64,000 nt of DNA from Desulfuribacillus stibiiarsenatis (GTDB lineage: Bacteria; Bacillota; Bacilli; Desulfuribacillales; Desulfuribacillaceae): positions 62,001-126,000 of the forward strand of contig NZ_MJAT01000033.1 in the NCBI RefSeq assembly GCF_001742305.1, read 5' to 3'. The notes under the pieces are model-generated. The model worked only from the letters and a program-made list of their open reading frames with translations. It was not told where the DNA came from and ran no database searches. A program made the position numbers and the translations under genes. Below are positions 1 to 9,429 of the stretch, piece after piece; position 1 is the stretch's first letter, and each line of letters opens with the position of its first letter.

Positions 1-910
1 CCCCTGGTGTTTTTCCGAGTAATTCTGGGGTCTTTTTTACTGTTTCTAAGATTGGCGTCAATAGAATCGTTTCTTTGAATAGATTGAAATTCTGAATGAT
101 TGGTATTAACGCTATGACCACTTTGCCTTCCCCTGGGTTTTGGAAGCTATATCTTCTTTGCCCTAATCTCCTTGTCGTTTCGAACAAGATTGCTTGACGT
201 TGTCCAGGATTCTCTAACGGAATCCGAAAATGTTCCTTCTTGGGATGGATCACAGCAGCTACACCTTCCCCAGCCATCCATTGCTGTGCTTCCTCTTCCC
301 CAAGTACATTGGTAATAAAAATATTATCTACATACATTTCCGAGCCTTTGATTTCAATTTTCCCTTCCGTAACTGTTGCAATATCTTGAATCTTTAAACG
401 TTTCGTAAAATACTTAAGCAAAAAGTAGACAATCAATCCAATCATCGATCCTGCTATCACTTTTATTTGCGGTGTCACATCTGCATAGCTTTCAAGCATT
501 TGAATCGTAAATGCTGTTGTAAAAGCTACCAATAAGGCAACATAATTCCGCGACTCAAAAATCTTCGCAATTCCATCAATGTACGCATCTCCACGTTTCG
601 TATACTCATGCCCCTCCAAATCTAGCAAGCTTTTTCTTTCAATTTTTCGAACCTCGCGAAACTGTTGAATGGCAAGAGCCAAGAAGGTAACGGCTGTGAA
701 GTTTTTAGTCATTAACGTTGGAATTATAAAAGCCCCAAGAGCAGCAGCAACAACACCTGTAACAACATGTATCAAATATCCGTTTGGATAATTCGGATAC
801 TGACGATAGTCCATCTTAATCGATAAGACTCTAGCTAGTGTTCCGATTATGGTTGCGGTAACAATTAGTAGTAAGAATTCAGGTGATATGATATCTTTCC
901 CGTTTTCCAT
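1..910 (-). CDS. YIEGIA-family membrane protein (partial, C-terminus outside window)
   Basis: I translated 303 codons from an ATG at 910 without meeting a stop; the gene runs off the left edge. A GGGGG ribosome site lies 10 nt upstream. The protein has about four hydrophobic segments in its first 180 residues (for example FLLLIVTATIIGTLARVL and VIAGSMIGLIVYFLLKYF), then a soluble part. It carries YIDGIAK, a variant of the YIEGIA motif that names this Bacillota family. The family has no established function, although it is widespread in spore formers. An integral membrane location is inferred from the hydrophobic segments. Confidence 0.8.
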   Translation of the reverse strand, partial: MENGKDIISPEFLLLIVTATIIGTLARVLSIKMDYRQYPNYPNGYLIHVVTGVVAAALGAFIIPTLMTKNFTAVTFLALAIQQFREVRKIERKSLLDLEGHEYTKRGDAYIDGIAKIFESRNYVALLVAFTTAFTIQMLESYADVTPQIKVIAGSMIGLIVYFLLKYFTKRLKIQDIATVTEGKIEIKGSEMYVDNIFITNVLGEEEAQQWMAGEGVAAVIHPKKEHFRIPLENPGQRQAILFETTRRLGQRRYSFQNPGEGKVVIALIPIIQNFNLFKETILLTPILETVKKTPELLGKTPG

Positions 911-1090
911 GTCATTTCAACCCCCTTACAATTTTAAGAAACAGCACAAAATCTCAACCCGCCTTATTAGTTTCTAATAGATTTTGTTGTTTTGTATTTT
1001 GTTATACCAAGGAATCTCCGTAATATGGAATTTTTGCGGAATTGTTTGCCAATACTATAAGAATTAAAAGGAACAAATGAGGTGTTAACC

Positions 1091-3439
1091 ATGGTCCTTC
1101 GAGACGAGGAAACTTCCGAAAAAACAATTCAAAAAAGCATCTTCCGGAAAGAAGCGCAACAGAAGGTAACTGGTGTAGCTAAATATACAGATGATTTGCC
1201 TACCACAGGGATGCTCCACGTCCATTTAGTGACTAGCCCGTACGCACATGCAAAAATTGTATCGATCGACACAAGCAAGGCTGCACGATCACCCGGCGTT
1301 CGTGCAATTGTACTGGGACAGGCATACCCCCTAACTGGGGAAGAAATTCAAGATCGGCCTATCATTGCTTTTGATAGAGTTCGGTATCACGGCGAGCCAG
1401 TTGCTGCTATAGTAGCAGACCGCATAGTCAATGCGAAGAAAGCCGCAGTATTGATTGAAGTATCTTATGAACTTCTATCTGTTGTGAATTCACCGCGGGA
1501 TGGGCTGAAAGGGGATGCCCCACTTATACATCCACAGCTAGATTTATATCAAAAGATTCAACACGTATATCCAGAGCCTTACACGAACATTGCCAATCGT
1601 TCGAAGATTCGCAAAGGGGACATGCAGAAAGGGTGGAAAGAGAGCGATGTCGTTATAGAATCGAGATACACATTCTCCCCATCCGATCACATGGCAATTG
1701 AAACACGGTGCGTAACTGCTGAGATTCGGCCAGATGGTGTTGTTATGTTGAATTCAGCAACACAAGCGCCCTATATGATAAAAAAACTCATGAGCCAATA
1801 TTTAAAAATCGATTCTGGAAAAATCATTGTCAATACTCCTTTTGTTGGCGGAGGCTACGGAGGTAAGGTAGCTGTTCAACTTGAATTAATTGCTTATCTA
1901 GCTTCAAAAGCAGTTGGCGGTCGACCAGTCAAGCTATGGAATTCCCGTGAGCAAGATATGATTACATCTCCTGTACATATTGGTTTGGATGCAAAAATCA
2001 AGTTAGGTGCTACTAGAGAAGGTAAAGTCACTGCTGCAGAAATCGAATATCTTTTTGATGGCGGCGCCTATTCCGACAAAGGAGCAACGATTTCCCGCGC
2101 TGCCGCTGTTACAGCTACTGGGCCGTATAACATTGAGAACATCGCTTGCGATTCCCTTTGTATCTATACCAACCACCCTTACGCTACCGCATTTCGTGGG
2201 TTTAGCCATTCCGAGTTACTTTGCGCCTTTGAAAGCGCTATGGACCAACTAGCGAAAAAACTGTCACTCGACCCGATTGAACTACGCTCAAGAAATTTAA
2301 TTTTACCTGGTCACTCGACGCCTACGCAAATGGTGCTAAATAAAAGTACGATTGGAGATCTTCCCGCTTGTGTGGACAAACTAAAGGAACTCATGGCATG
2401 GAATGAAGGTCAGCTTGTACAAGTAAACGATCGAAAAGTACGTGCTAAGGGGATTAGCTTAATCTGGAAAACTTCTACGATTGATTCTGACGCAAGTTCT
2501 GGCGTGACGCTACTATTTAATCTCGATGGAAGTATCGAGTTAATGTCAGGTCTTGTTGAAATCGGGACTGGAACAAAGACAATTCTTGCACAGATACTCG
2601 CAGAAAAACTTAAGATGGACGTCTCACTGATTCATGTGAAAATGGAAGTGGATACACAAGTCATGCCAGAGCATTGGAAGACAGTTGCCAGTAGAGGAAC
2701 GTTAATGGCAGGAAGGGCTGTTTTAAAAGCTGCCGACGATGTGATCTATCAATTAAAGGATATTGGATCTCGAGTACTGATATGCTCCCCTGACGATTTA
2801 GAAGTCGGTGACGGAAAGGTCTACGTACGAGATGAACCAGCAACTTTCGTGTTAGTAAAAGATATATGCCACGGCTACAAGTATCCCAATGGTTTTTCCA
2901 TTGGAGGGCAAGTTATCGGACGAGGCACGTATATGCTTCGACATTTAACACATCTGGAGCGTGAAACAGGTGCGGGGAAACCAGGTCCAGAATATGCAGT
3001 CGGCGCACAAGGGGTAGAAATTGAATTCGACATTAGAGACTACACCTACAAAGTATTAAAAGCTTATTCTGTAGTGGATGCAGGAAAAGTGCTGAATCAC
3101 GATTCCGCTCGTGGGCAAATTACTGGTGGAATGAGCATGGGCCTGAGCTTTGCTAGTAGTGAGTCTTTCGTTATTAATGATGATGGTCTAATTCTGAACA
3201 ATCGATTGCGCACTTATGTACCATTTCATTATGGCGATCATCCTGAATATATCGTCCATTTCATCGAACGTGCACATATTGATGGTCCTTATGGTGCCCG
3301 CGGTCTTGGTGAACATGGTTTAATAGGCATGCCAGCCGCTCTTGCTAATGCAATCTCAACAGTGACCGGCGTCGAGATGGAACGTCTACCACTCACTCCT
3401 GAAACGATTTGGGATACTCTAAAGGCGGTGAAGCAATAA
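1091..3439 (+). CDS. Xanthine dehydrogenase family protein, molybdopterin-binding (large) subunit
   Basis: Molybdenum hydroxylase catalytic subunit of about 782 residues, the usual size when the Mo subunit is a separate chain. Visible motifs are VGGGYGGK near residue 255 (molybdopterin contact), TAFRGFSHSE near 368, RGTLMAGRA near 537, and GARGLGEHG near 740 whose Glu matches the catalytic base of the family. I chose the ATG at 1091 because TGAGGTG ends 6 nt upstream; a GTG at 1082 lies inside that ribosome site. The next gene overlaps by 1 nt (TAATG) and a [2Fe-2S] subunit follows, giving a complete three-chain enzyme. The substrate (purine, aldehyde or aromatic) cannot be read from sequence. 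RGFSHSE differs from the RGFGxPQ-like form of typical purine enzymes. Confidence 0.9.
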   Translation: MVLRDEETSEKTIQKSIFRKEAQQKVTGVAKYTDDLPTTGMLHVHLVTSPYAHAKIVSIDTSKAARSPGVRAIVLGQAYPLTGEEIQDRPIIAFDRVRYHGEPVAAIVADRIVNAKKAAVLIEVSYELLSVVNSPRDGLKGDAPLIHPQLDLYQKIQHVYPEPYTNIANRSKIRKGDMQKGWKESDVVIESRYTFSPSDHMAIETRCVTAEIRPDGVVMLNSATQAPYMIKKLMSQYLKIDSGKIIVNTPFVGGGYGGKVAVQLELIAYLASKAVGGRPVKLWNSREQDMITSPVHIGLDAKIKLGATREGKVTAAEIEYLFDGGAYSDKGATISRAAAVTATGPYNIENIACDSLCIYTNHPYATAFRGFSHSELLCAFESAMDQLAKKLSLDPIELRSRNLILPGHSTPTQMVLNKSTIGDLPACVDKLKELMAWNEGQLVQVNDRKVRAKGISLIWKTSTIDSDASSGVTLLFNLDGSIELMSGLVEIGTGTKTILAQILAEKLKMDVSLIHVKMEVDTQVMPEHWKTVASRGTLMAGRAVLKAADDVIYQLKDIGSRVLICSPDDLEVGDGKVYVRDEPATFVLVKDICHGYKYPNGFSIGGQVIGRGTYMLRHLTHLERETGAGKPGPEYAVGAQGVEIEFDIRDYTYKVLKAYSVVDAGKVLNHDSARGQITGGMSMGLSFASSESFVINDDGLILNNRLRTYVPFHYGDHPEYIVHFIERAHIDGPYGARGLGEHGLIGMPAALANAISTVTGVEMERLPLTPETIWDTLKAVKQ

Positions 3440-4275
3440 TGATATCCTTTGACTTTGAATATTACAAACCTACTTCTACGGATGAAGCTGTAAGCCTGTA
3501 TCATTCATTAGATGACCTGGGCAAACAACCAATGTACTTCTCCGGAGGAACAGAACTGATTACTTATGGAAGAGTAAACAACATCACTACTGGTGCTGTC
3601 ATTGACCTTAAGGGCATCCCTGAGTGCCTAGAATTAAAGGCAAGCGGAAACCGTGTAATCATTGGCGCTGCCATTTCACTCACTAAGATTCGCGAGGCAC
3701 GAGTATTCCCTTTTCTCAGTAAAGCAATTGTAGAAATTGCGGATCACACAGCTAGAAACAAGATAACCCTGGGAGGCAACATCTGTGCAAACATCATTTA
3801 CAGAGAAACTGTCCTGCCATTACTACTTACAGATAGCCAAGTGGTGATTGCCACGAATAACGGTCTGCTAACGAAACCAATAACACAACTGTTTCAACAA
3901 ACTCTTCAGCTTCAAAAGGGCGAATTTCTTGTGCAAGTCCAAACGGATCATAGTAATATTGACTTGCGATTTTTGAGTGTAAAAAGACGCCGACAATGGG
4001 ATGTTGGGTATCCTCTCATAACTACTGCTGCCCTTTGGAATGATGGGAAAATCAAAACAGCCTTCAGTGGTTTATGCGAATATCCTTTTGTAAGCGAAGA
4101 AATGAATCAAGCACTAAACGATGATTTATTGCCTGCTACGATTCGAGTCGAACAAGCCATTGAACGTATTCCCGCCCCTGTTCTTGATGACGTCAATGGT
4201 TCTGCAGCATACAGGAAATTCGTTTTGAAGAACATTCTTTTAGATGTCTTAGAGTCTAAAAATCCTGTAGATTAA
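3439..4275 (+). CDS. Xanthine dehydrogenase family protein, FAD-binding (medium) subunit
   Basis: A protein of 278 residues of the FAD_binding_5/CO-dehydrogenase flavoprotein type. It should pass electrons from the [2Fe-2S] subunit to NAD or another acceptor. The FAD loops are visible as YFSGGTELITYG near residue 35 and TLGGNICAN near residue 112, close to the family forms AGGTDLL and TIGGNIA. The start at 3439 overlaps the stop of the Mo subunit by one base, with GGCGGTG just upstream, so translation is probably coupled. An upstream in-frame start at 3409 lies within the previous gene and is unlikely. The gene is somewhat shorter at its C-terminus than some relatives but looks intact. Confidence 0.88.
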   Translation: MISFDFEYYKPTSTDEAVSLYHSLDDLGKQPMYFSGGTELITYGRVNNITTGAVIDLKGIPECLELKASGNRVIIGAAISLTKIREARVFPFLSKAIVEIADHTARNKITLGGNICANIIYRETVLPLLLTDSQVVIATNNGLLTKPITQLFQQTLQLQKGEFLVQVQTDHSNIDLRFLSVKRRRQWDVGYPLITTAALWNDGKIKTAFSGLCEYPFVSEEMNQALNDDLLPATIRVEQAIERIPAPVLDDVNGSAAYRKFVLKNILLDVLESKNPVD

Positions 4276-4367
4276 GAATCAAAAATATAGATCCAAATCA
4301 AAAAGTCTAGTGGATTAATAAGCAAAAAGCGCTTTTGAAAATTATTAGAAAGAAGGTTTTAGTTTCT

Positions 4368-4832
4368 ATGACTTCTATCAAAACAGAAATTACCCTATCA
4401 ATCAACGGTGAAGAACATACAGTATACATTCGCTATGCGGACACCCTGCTAACTGTGCTGCGGGAACACCTTGGACTAACTGGTACAAAACCTGGTTGCT
4501 TAAACGGTGACTGTGGTGCGTGCACTGTAGATGTTGACGGTGAATCCATGAAGTCCTGCATCATGCTTGCCATTGATGCTGTTGGTAAGAAAATTACTAC
4601 TATTGAGGGACTTAGAGATACACCCATCCAAAAGGAGTTTATCGAGAATTTCGCATTTCAATGTGGGTATTGTACTTCAGGTTTTATCGTCAATAGTAAT
4701 ACTCTCATTCAAAAGTACCCTGATGCTGATGATTCTCTCATCAAAGATGTCTTAGAATCTAATATCTGCCGATGCACCGGTTACGAAGAGATAGAACGAG
4801 CTGTTAAAACAGTATTCCGAAACAGTCGTTGA
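4368..4832 (+). CDS. Xanthine dehydrogenase family protein, [2Fe-2S] (small) subunit
   Basis: A 154-residue iron-sulfur subunit with two [2Fe-2S] clusters. The plant-type cluster is CLNGDCGACTVDVDG (C-x4-C-x2-C) with a further Cys at MKSC. The C-terminal helical cluster has QCGYCTSG and CRCTGYEEI. Length and layout are those of a complete subunit. I chose the ATG at 4368 because AGAAGG (4351-4356) lies 11 nt upstream; the TTG at 4335 has no ribosome site. A gap of 92 nt separates it from the FAD gene, longer than the 1-nt overlap between the first two, but the three are clearly one operon. Confidence 0.92.
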   Translation: MTSIKTEITLSINGEEHTVYIRYADTLLTVLREHLGLTGTKPGCLNGDCGACTVDVDGESMKSCIMLAIDAVGKKITTIEGLRDTPIQKEFIENFAFQCGYCTSGFIVNSNTLIQKYPDADDSLIKDVLESNICRCTGYEEIERAVKTVFRNSR

Positions 4833-5336
4833 TTTTACTTAGTTGCCGATAGGAAAAGGCTTGCATTATGTGCGTCTTATCGTTGAGTTTATTGTGGTAA
4901 CTACTCTTTCGATATGTTGGGAGGTACTCCTCCTTTTTCCACGCCTAGAAAACCGCATAGGACAAAGGAAAAAAGTTATGAAATTGATTTAGTTATTTTA
5001 CAATCAAGCCTCTTAATTGAAAAGAATCTCTATAAAAAAATATAGCAACCAATATATACTAATAAAAACACTTATAATATGTTCTCTCGAAGAATTATCA
5101 TATTTCCACTCAGCATATTAATACCCTTGTAAACAGTTTCATTATTTTAACTGTCTTCATGCTGCAAACGAACTTTTTCAGTGCCCTCCTACTTAAGCTT
5201 TTTGCCGTATTCCTAGCATAAAATGTCGGGAATTTAGGTTATATGCCGCAACGTATGTTCGAGCATTCCTAAGGGCCAACAATCCATCCCCCCCCTAAAG
5301 AGGATGTGGGATGAATTGTCGAATTAGGTTAAAACT
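4833..5336. other. Gene-poor intergenic region
   Basis: I see no convincing gene here. A plus-strand stretch at about 5110-5221 reads as a short hydrophobic peptide ending LKLFAVFLA, without a ribosome site. It contains AACTTTTTCAGTGCCC (about 5170-5185), which resembles insertion-sequence ends seen elsewhere but has no partner here. A run of C residues lies at about 5288-5295. The region may be decayed mobile DNA, like the transposase remnant nearby. Confidence 0.4.
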
Positions 5337-5903
5337 CTAAAATAAAATCGTGATAAAATCACCAAAGTTAATTTTTTCTTTAGATTCTATCATGAAAATG
5401 TTTTTACCCTCTGCTATACTGTCAATTGAAAAAATTTCCATAGGACAATCTTCTATCTTTCTATCTGTAATACCTAAGTAAATACTTGAGGAATGTATCC
5501 TACCCGACCTCGAGTATATTTCAAACCCCTCAAAAACTACTCCATTTTGGATGTTTTCATCATCGTTATAATAATAACCATATTTATGAAAAAAACCTTC
5601 AACAAAAGTCATATTATTAGGGTCAACTGTATATTTACTTTCTACAGATGGTATATGCGCTAAATTAAAAGGAGCTATAGCTTTACCTTTAACCTTAGAA
5701 AAGTTTACAAAAGATTCATCAAGGTATGCAATATATCTTTCATCTTTAGTAGAATCCAAATTACTAAATACACTGAATATTATTTCGTCACTACCTATTA
5801 TATTTACTAATATTTTCTCATAAAACACATTTATTACAACACATATTAGAATGTATACTATTATTGCAGTTACAATTATCTTTCTTTTTTTCCCCTTTAA
5901 CAT
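5337..5903 (-). CDS. Small membrane-anchored hypothetical protein
   Basis: I do not recognise this 188-residue protein. It starts with a basic stretch (KGKKRK) followed by one hydrophobic segment, IIVTAIIVYILICVVINV (residues about 9-26), so it is probably an N-terminally anchored protein with an extracytoplasmic domain. The rest is polar, rich in Tyr, Asp and Ser, and has no motif I can name. The ATG at 5903 has GGGAG 8 nt upstream. It stands alone between gene-poor stretches and next to a decayed transposase, which suggests an accessory region. Confidence 0.65.
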   Translation of the reverse strand: MLKGKKRKIIVTAIIVYILICVVINVFYEKILVNIIGSDEIIFSVFSNLDSTKDERYIAYLDESFVNFSKVKGKAIAPFNLAHIPSVESKYTVDPNNMTFVEGFFHKYGYYYNDDENIQNGVVFEGFEIYSRSGRIHSSSIYLGITDRKIEDCPMEIFSIDSIAEGKNIFMIESKEKINFGDFITILF

Positions 5904-5947
5904 TCAAATACTCCCTTTTACAATAATCAGGACATCCATCGTAAATC

Positions 5948-6117
5948 TTTAAGAGCATTACAGCAGATAATGGATCTGAGTTTGCAGAACTATCTTCACT
6001 AGAAACAGCAAGCACAATTGGTGCAATACACTGCCACGAAAGATACTAGGGTCCTTAACTCTTAATGAAGCCTTTGAAGCAAATCTAAGAGAGCTAGAAA
6101 TCCAATGCTGTCTGTAA
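5948..6117 (+). pseudogene. Decayed IS30-family transposase fragment
   Basis: Two pieces of an IS30-type DDE transposase are visible. From 5948 one frame reads FKSITADNGSEFAELSSLE, the region around the second catalytic Asp (DNGSEF). From 6025 another frame reads NTLPRKILGSLTLNEAFEA, the conserved C-terminus of the family, ending at TAA 6115-6117. The catalytic-core portion between them (about 50 residues in the family) is missing and the frame changes, so this is a deletion remnant. No start, N-terminal half or inverted repeats were found. Confidence 0.75.
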
Positions 6118-6399
6118 ACATAAAGATTTATTCCCTCGCTGGTAAGTAGGTGCCTGCTATGCAGATACTCACAAAAGGGTGAAGATTATGCCATGCAGCA
6201 CCCTTATATGTTCATGTAATTTTTATAAGAATTGAACCAAACTGTACTTCTCCCCAATTTATGGATAAATATAGTTTCGATACAAAATAAACACATCCTC
6301 CTTACTTTCTCAAAAATAGAAGTTTCTCGCATGAAACTATGTGTTTTTTGAATGAAAAGCATTTGTTACTCAAAATAAGTTGCCAAAAATACACAAAAG
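6118..6399. other. Intergenic region without a recognisable gene
   Basis: This follows the transposase fragment and precedes the terminator of the dehydrogenase gene. It holds a short inverted repeat (AAGGGTG near 6175 and CACCCTT near 6200) with a 17-nt loop and no T-tract. I see no ORF with a ribosome site. Confidence 0.4.
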
Positions 6400-6429
6400 A
6401 AAATGGCCTCCCGCAAAAGAGACCATTTT
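6400..6429 (-). terminator. Rho-independent terminator of the 2-hydroxyacid dehydrogenase gene
   Basis: Read on the minus strand, AAAATGG pairs with CCATTTT around a GC-rich inner stem, followed by TCTTTTGTG. It lies 27 nt after the stop codon at 6457. Confidence 0.75.
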
Positions 6430-6456
6430 TAAAAGATTGTATTTTTTATTTTCACG

Positions 6457-9342
6457 TTACTTCGCTTTTGCACATCGATCCACTAAATATAGTATCGATT
6501 GGTAGCTGATGTCACTATGGTGGGACAACCCAATTTCACATGTTCTACTGTTGGAGTATCCCGACTTACAACGCCCCTCAAGCGAGTCGCTCAATGTAGC
6601 TAAGGCTGAAGCATTGAGTTCTGGAGTGGTGAAACCCTTATCTCCTGAGAAGCCACAGCATTTAATACCTTCTGGGAATATTGTATCTTTCGCACACGCA
6701 GAAGTTACAGCAACAAACTTATCTCTTAAGCCCATCTTAATGGAGCTACATGTGACATGGACAGCCACCGTTTCATTGACTGGTTCAATGTCTAAGTGCT
6801 CCAACAGATAGTCATGAATGAACTCTACTGGTTCATATAGCTTTAAGTGGTCACCCATGACACGCTGCATTCTATAGGTACACGGACTCGTATCACATAA
6901 GATAGGGATTTTCCCATTATTCGACACTGCTAATAATTCCTTCTCTAACTCTGCGCTCATTCGATCAGCTTCTTCGAAGTATCCTTTACTTTCATAAGGA
7001 GTACCACAGCATAACTCATTACGATTTTTCGGAATAATTACCTCATATCCTGCTTTACGTAAGATGGATAGTGTAACCTCAGGAATCGATCTTTGATCTA
7101 TATCACTTTTCGCAGGCCCCATTGTTCTACTTATACAAGATGGGAAATACACGACTTTACGATTACTTGCTTTATTGCTATGTTTACTTAACGTCGAGTC
7201 TAAGCTAGTTGCCTTTTTCGGCATCCATGGACTCCATAGCGGGATTCGATCTCCTGAAATAGTTCTTGTTAGACTTGTGATACTTCTCATTGCCTTCTTA
7301 CCAATTATCGAATGGACTCCATTGACTGCCGCAAGCCCCATACCAATCATGGAAGTGATTCCAGCGAAATGGTTAGCCGTTAATTCTGATGTCTTATTTC
7401 CAATGCGTCCTACCGTGTAGGAACGTAGTACCTTAGTATGCTCCCCGGTGTTTATTGCAACTGGGCAAGTTGTTGAACACATGCCGTCAACAGCACAAGT
7501 TTGGTTCCCCATATACGTATAATCGGATTGCAGTCGTTCTAGTAATTGTTTATCTACGGTCGGAAGGTCCTCTGCATGTGCCTTTAGGCTAGAAATCGCT
7601 CTTCGAATTACAATCCTATGACGTGGCGTAGTGGTAATGTTGCGTGATGGACAGTTAATCTCGCAGAAACCACACTCAATACATTTATCTATGATGTCGT
7701 GTGTTGGTGGCAGAGATTTTAAATCCTCGAGATGGGCGTTCGGATTGTCATTAATAATAACCCCTGGGTTAATGATCGATAGTGGATCAAATGCTTTCTT
7801 CAATCGTACCATCATATCATAGGCTTTCTTACCCCATTCCTTCTCAACAAATGGTGCCATATTACGCCCTGTACCATGTTCCGCTTTCAGCGACCCTCCG
7901 AAACGGTCTGCAACTAAATCACAAACCTCTTGCATGAAACGGTCATATCGTTCCACCTCTGAGTCATTACTGAAGTCTTGGGTGAATACGAAGTGTACGT
8001 TGCCATCCAGCGCATGTCCAAATATAATGGCTTCATCGTACCCATGCTTATCGAACAGATCCTGTAATGCAAGAATAGCTTCTGCCATATGTTCCATAGG
8101 AAAGGCTACGTCCTCGATAATAACGGTAGTTCCTATTTTTCGAACCGCCCCAACGGCTGGAAATAGACCTTTGCGTATATTCCATAACTTCATATATTCT
8201 TGCTTAATCTCGGTAAATGCAATCGGGAAAACCGTAGGAATCCCTTCTAACGCTTGCTTTACATCCTGAATACGACTGTGCAAGCTCTTCTGATCTTCTC
8301 CTGATACCTCAATTAACAAGGCGCTAGCATCCTTGTCTAACTCCTTTAAGTATGGTGGCATACCTTCAATATTCTCCACTGAACGCAAGGAGCGACGGTC
8401 CATCAATTCGGCGGCCGATACGAATTCCCGGTCTAACTTCATAACGCCACGACATGCTTGTTCGGTGTTAGGGAAGATGACTAAAGCAGAGGCACGGTTT
8501 TCATATTCTTTCACTGTTTTGTAGGAAATCTCAGCAATGAAACCTAATGTTCCTTCCGAGCCAATCATCAGATGTTTAATGATTTCAATGGCATCGAAAT
8601 AATCGACAAACGCGTTAATGCTATATCCCGTTGTGTTCTTAATCTTGAATTTATGTATGATTTGTTCTTTTAAGGCACTATCTTTGAGAATCTCATCTCG
8701 AATCGCTTCAATTTCTTTCACTAGATTGGCATGTTTGACTTTAAACTCATTTATAGATTCTTGATCTGAAGTGTCTAATAGTGTTCCATCCCAAAAGATG
8801 ATTTTCATATCGACGACTGTTTTATAGCTATTGTCGGCAGTACCACAGCACATACCACTTGCATTATTCGCAGCAATACCACCAATCATAGCATGGTTAA
8901 TCGATGCTGGATCAGGACCTATTTTTCTCTTATACTTCAAAAGTTTGCGATTCGCTTCCGCCCCAATGACCCCAGGCTCTAACTTAATAAGCTCGCCGTT
9001 TTCTTGAACAGAACAATTCGTCCAATTGCCGAACAAATAAATCAGAATTGAATCGGATATTGCTTGACCTGATAAACTTGTACCTGCTGCTTTAAATGTA
9101 ACGGGTACTTTAAGCCTTGCTGCTACCTCCATTAATTTCGTGATTTCTTTAATTGTTCTAGCTTTAATTACTAGCTTAGGAACTAAACGATAAAATCCGC
9201 CATCCGTTCCGTATGCGATTCTTCGAAGTGGGTCAGCAATTACCCGATCATCGGGGATAATCGATGATATTTCATGATAATACTGTCTATACACTGGTGG
9301 TAATGCTTGAATATCTTCTTGCCTGAGTGCTAATTTATTCAT
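6457..9342 (-). CDS. FAD/4Fe-4S D-2-hydroxyacid dehydrogenase (Dld-II/YdiJ type)
   Basis: A fusion of about 961 residues. The N-terminal half is a VAO-type flavoprotein with AAGTSLSGQAISD near residue 75, NNASGMCCGT near 155 and EHGTGRNMAP near 460. Then follow ferredoxin cysteines, CIECGFCEINCPS near 530 and CAVDGMCSTTCPV near 620. The C-terminus has two CCG-type domains (ELCCGTPYESKG; IKCCGFSGDKG) as in GlpC and HdrB. The architecture and length match the YdiJ/Dld-II group, which oxidises D-lactate or D-2-hydroxyglutarate and passes electrons to the respiratory chain; the substrate is not resolvable. I chose the ATG at 9342, with GAGGGG 8 nt upstream; the earlier ATG at 9357 lies on the ribosome site. 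Confidence 0.88.
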   Translation of the reverse strand: MNKLALRQEDIQALPPVYRQYYHEISSIIPDDRVIADPLRRIAYGTDGGFYRLVPKLVIKARTIKEITKLMEVAARLKVPVTFKAAGTSLSGQAISDSILIYLFGNWTNCSVQENGELIKLEPGVIGAEANRKLLKYKRKIGPDPASINHAMIGGIAANNASGMCCGTADNSYKTVVDMKIIFWDGTLLDTSDQESINEFKVKHANLVKEIEAIRDEILKDSALKEQIIHKFKIKNTTGYSINAFVDYFDAIEIIKHLMIGSEGTLGFIAEISYKTVKEYENRASALVIFPNTEQACRGVMKLDREFVSAAELMDRRSLRSVENIEGMPPYLKELDKDASALLIEVSGEDQKSLHSRIQDVKQALEGIPTVFPIAFTEIKQEYMKLWNIRKGLFPAVGAVRKIGTTVIIEDVAFPMEHMAEAILALQDLFDKHGYDEAIIFGHALDGNVHFVFTQDFSNDSEVERYDRFMQEVCDLVADRFGGSLKAEHGTGRNMAPFVEKEWGKKAYDMMVRLKKAFDPLSIINPGVIINDNPNAHLEDLKSLPPTHDIIDKCIECGFCEINCPSRNITTTPRHRIVIRRAISSLKAHAEDLPTVDKQLLERLQSDYTYMGNQTCAVDGMCSTTCPVAINTGEHTKVLRSYTVGRIGNKTSELTANHFAGITSMIGMGLAAVNGVHSIIGKKAMRSITSLTRTISGDRIPLWSPWMPKKATSLDSTLSKHSNKASNRKVVYFPSCISRTMGPAKSDIDQRSIPEVTLSILRKAGYEVIIPKNRNELCCGTPYESKGYFEEADRMSAELEKELLAVSNNGKIPILCDTSPCTYRMQRVMGDHLKLYEPVEFIHDYLLEHLDIEPVNETVAVHVTCSSIKMGLRDKFVAVTSACAKDTIFPEGIKCCGFSGDKGFTTPELNASALATLSDSLEGRCKSGYSNSRTCEIGLSHHSDISYQSILYLVDRCAKAK

Positions 9343-9429
9343 ATAATCGCCCCTCATATTATAAATTTAAGCCTCTATACAATAATCATATGATTTTTTT
9401 ATTCCTTTACATTAAAGATTTGCAAGAAT

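Noticed and set aside
2007-2252. Alternative frames inside the Mo-hydroxylase, htpG and dehydrogenase genes
   Set aside because: Shadows of well-supported genes, without ribosome sites or protein-like composition.
4843-4896. Possible fourth copy of the structured element (ACTTAGTTGCCGATAGG)
   Set aside because: Only the CTTAGTTGCC word and a 5-bp stem match; the covarying left arm is missing.
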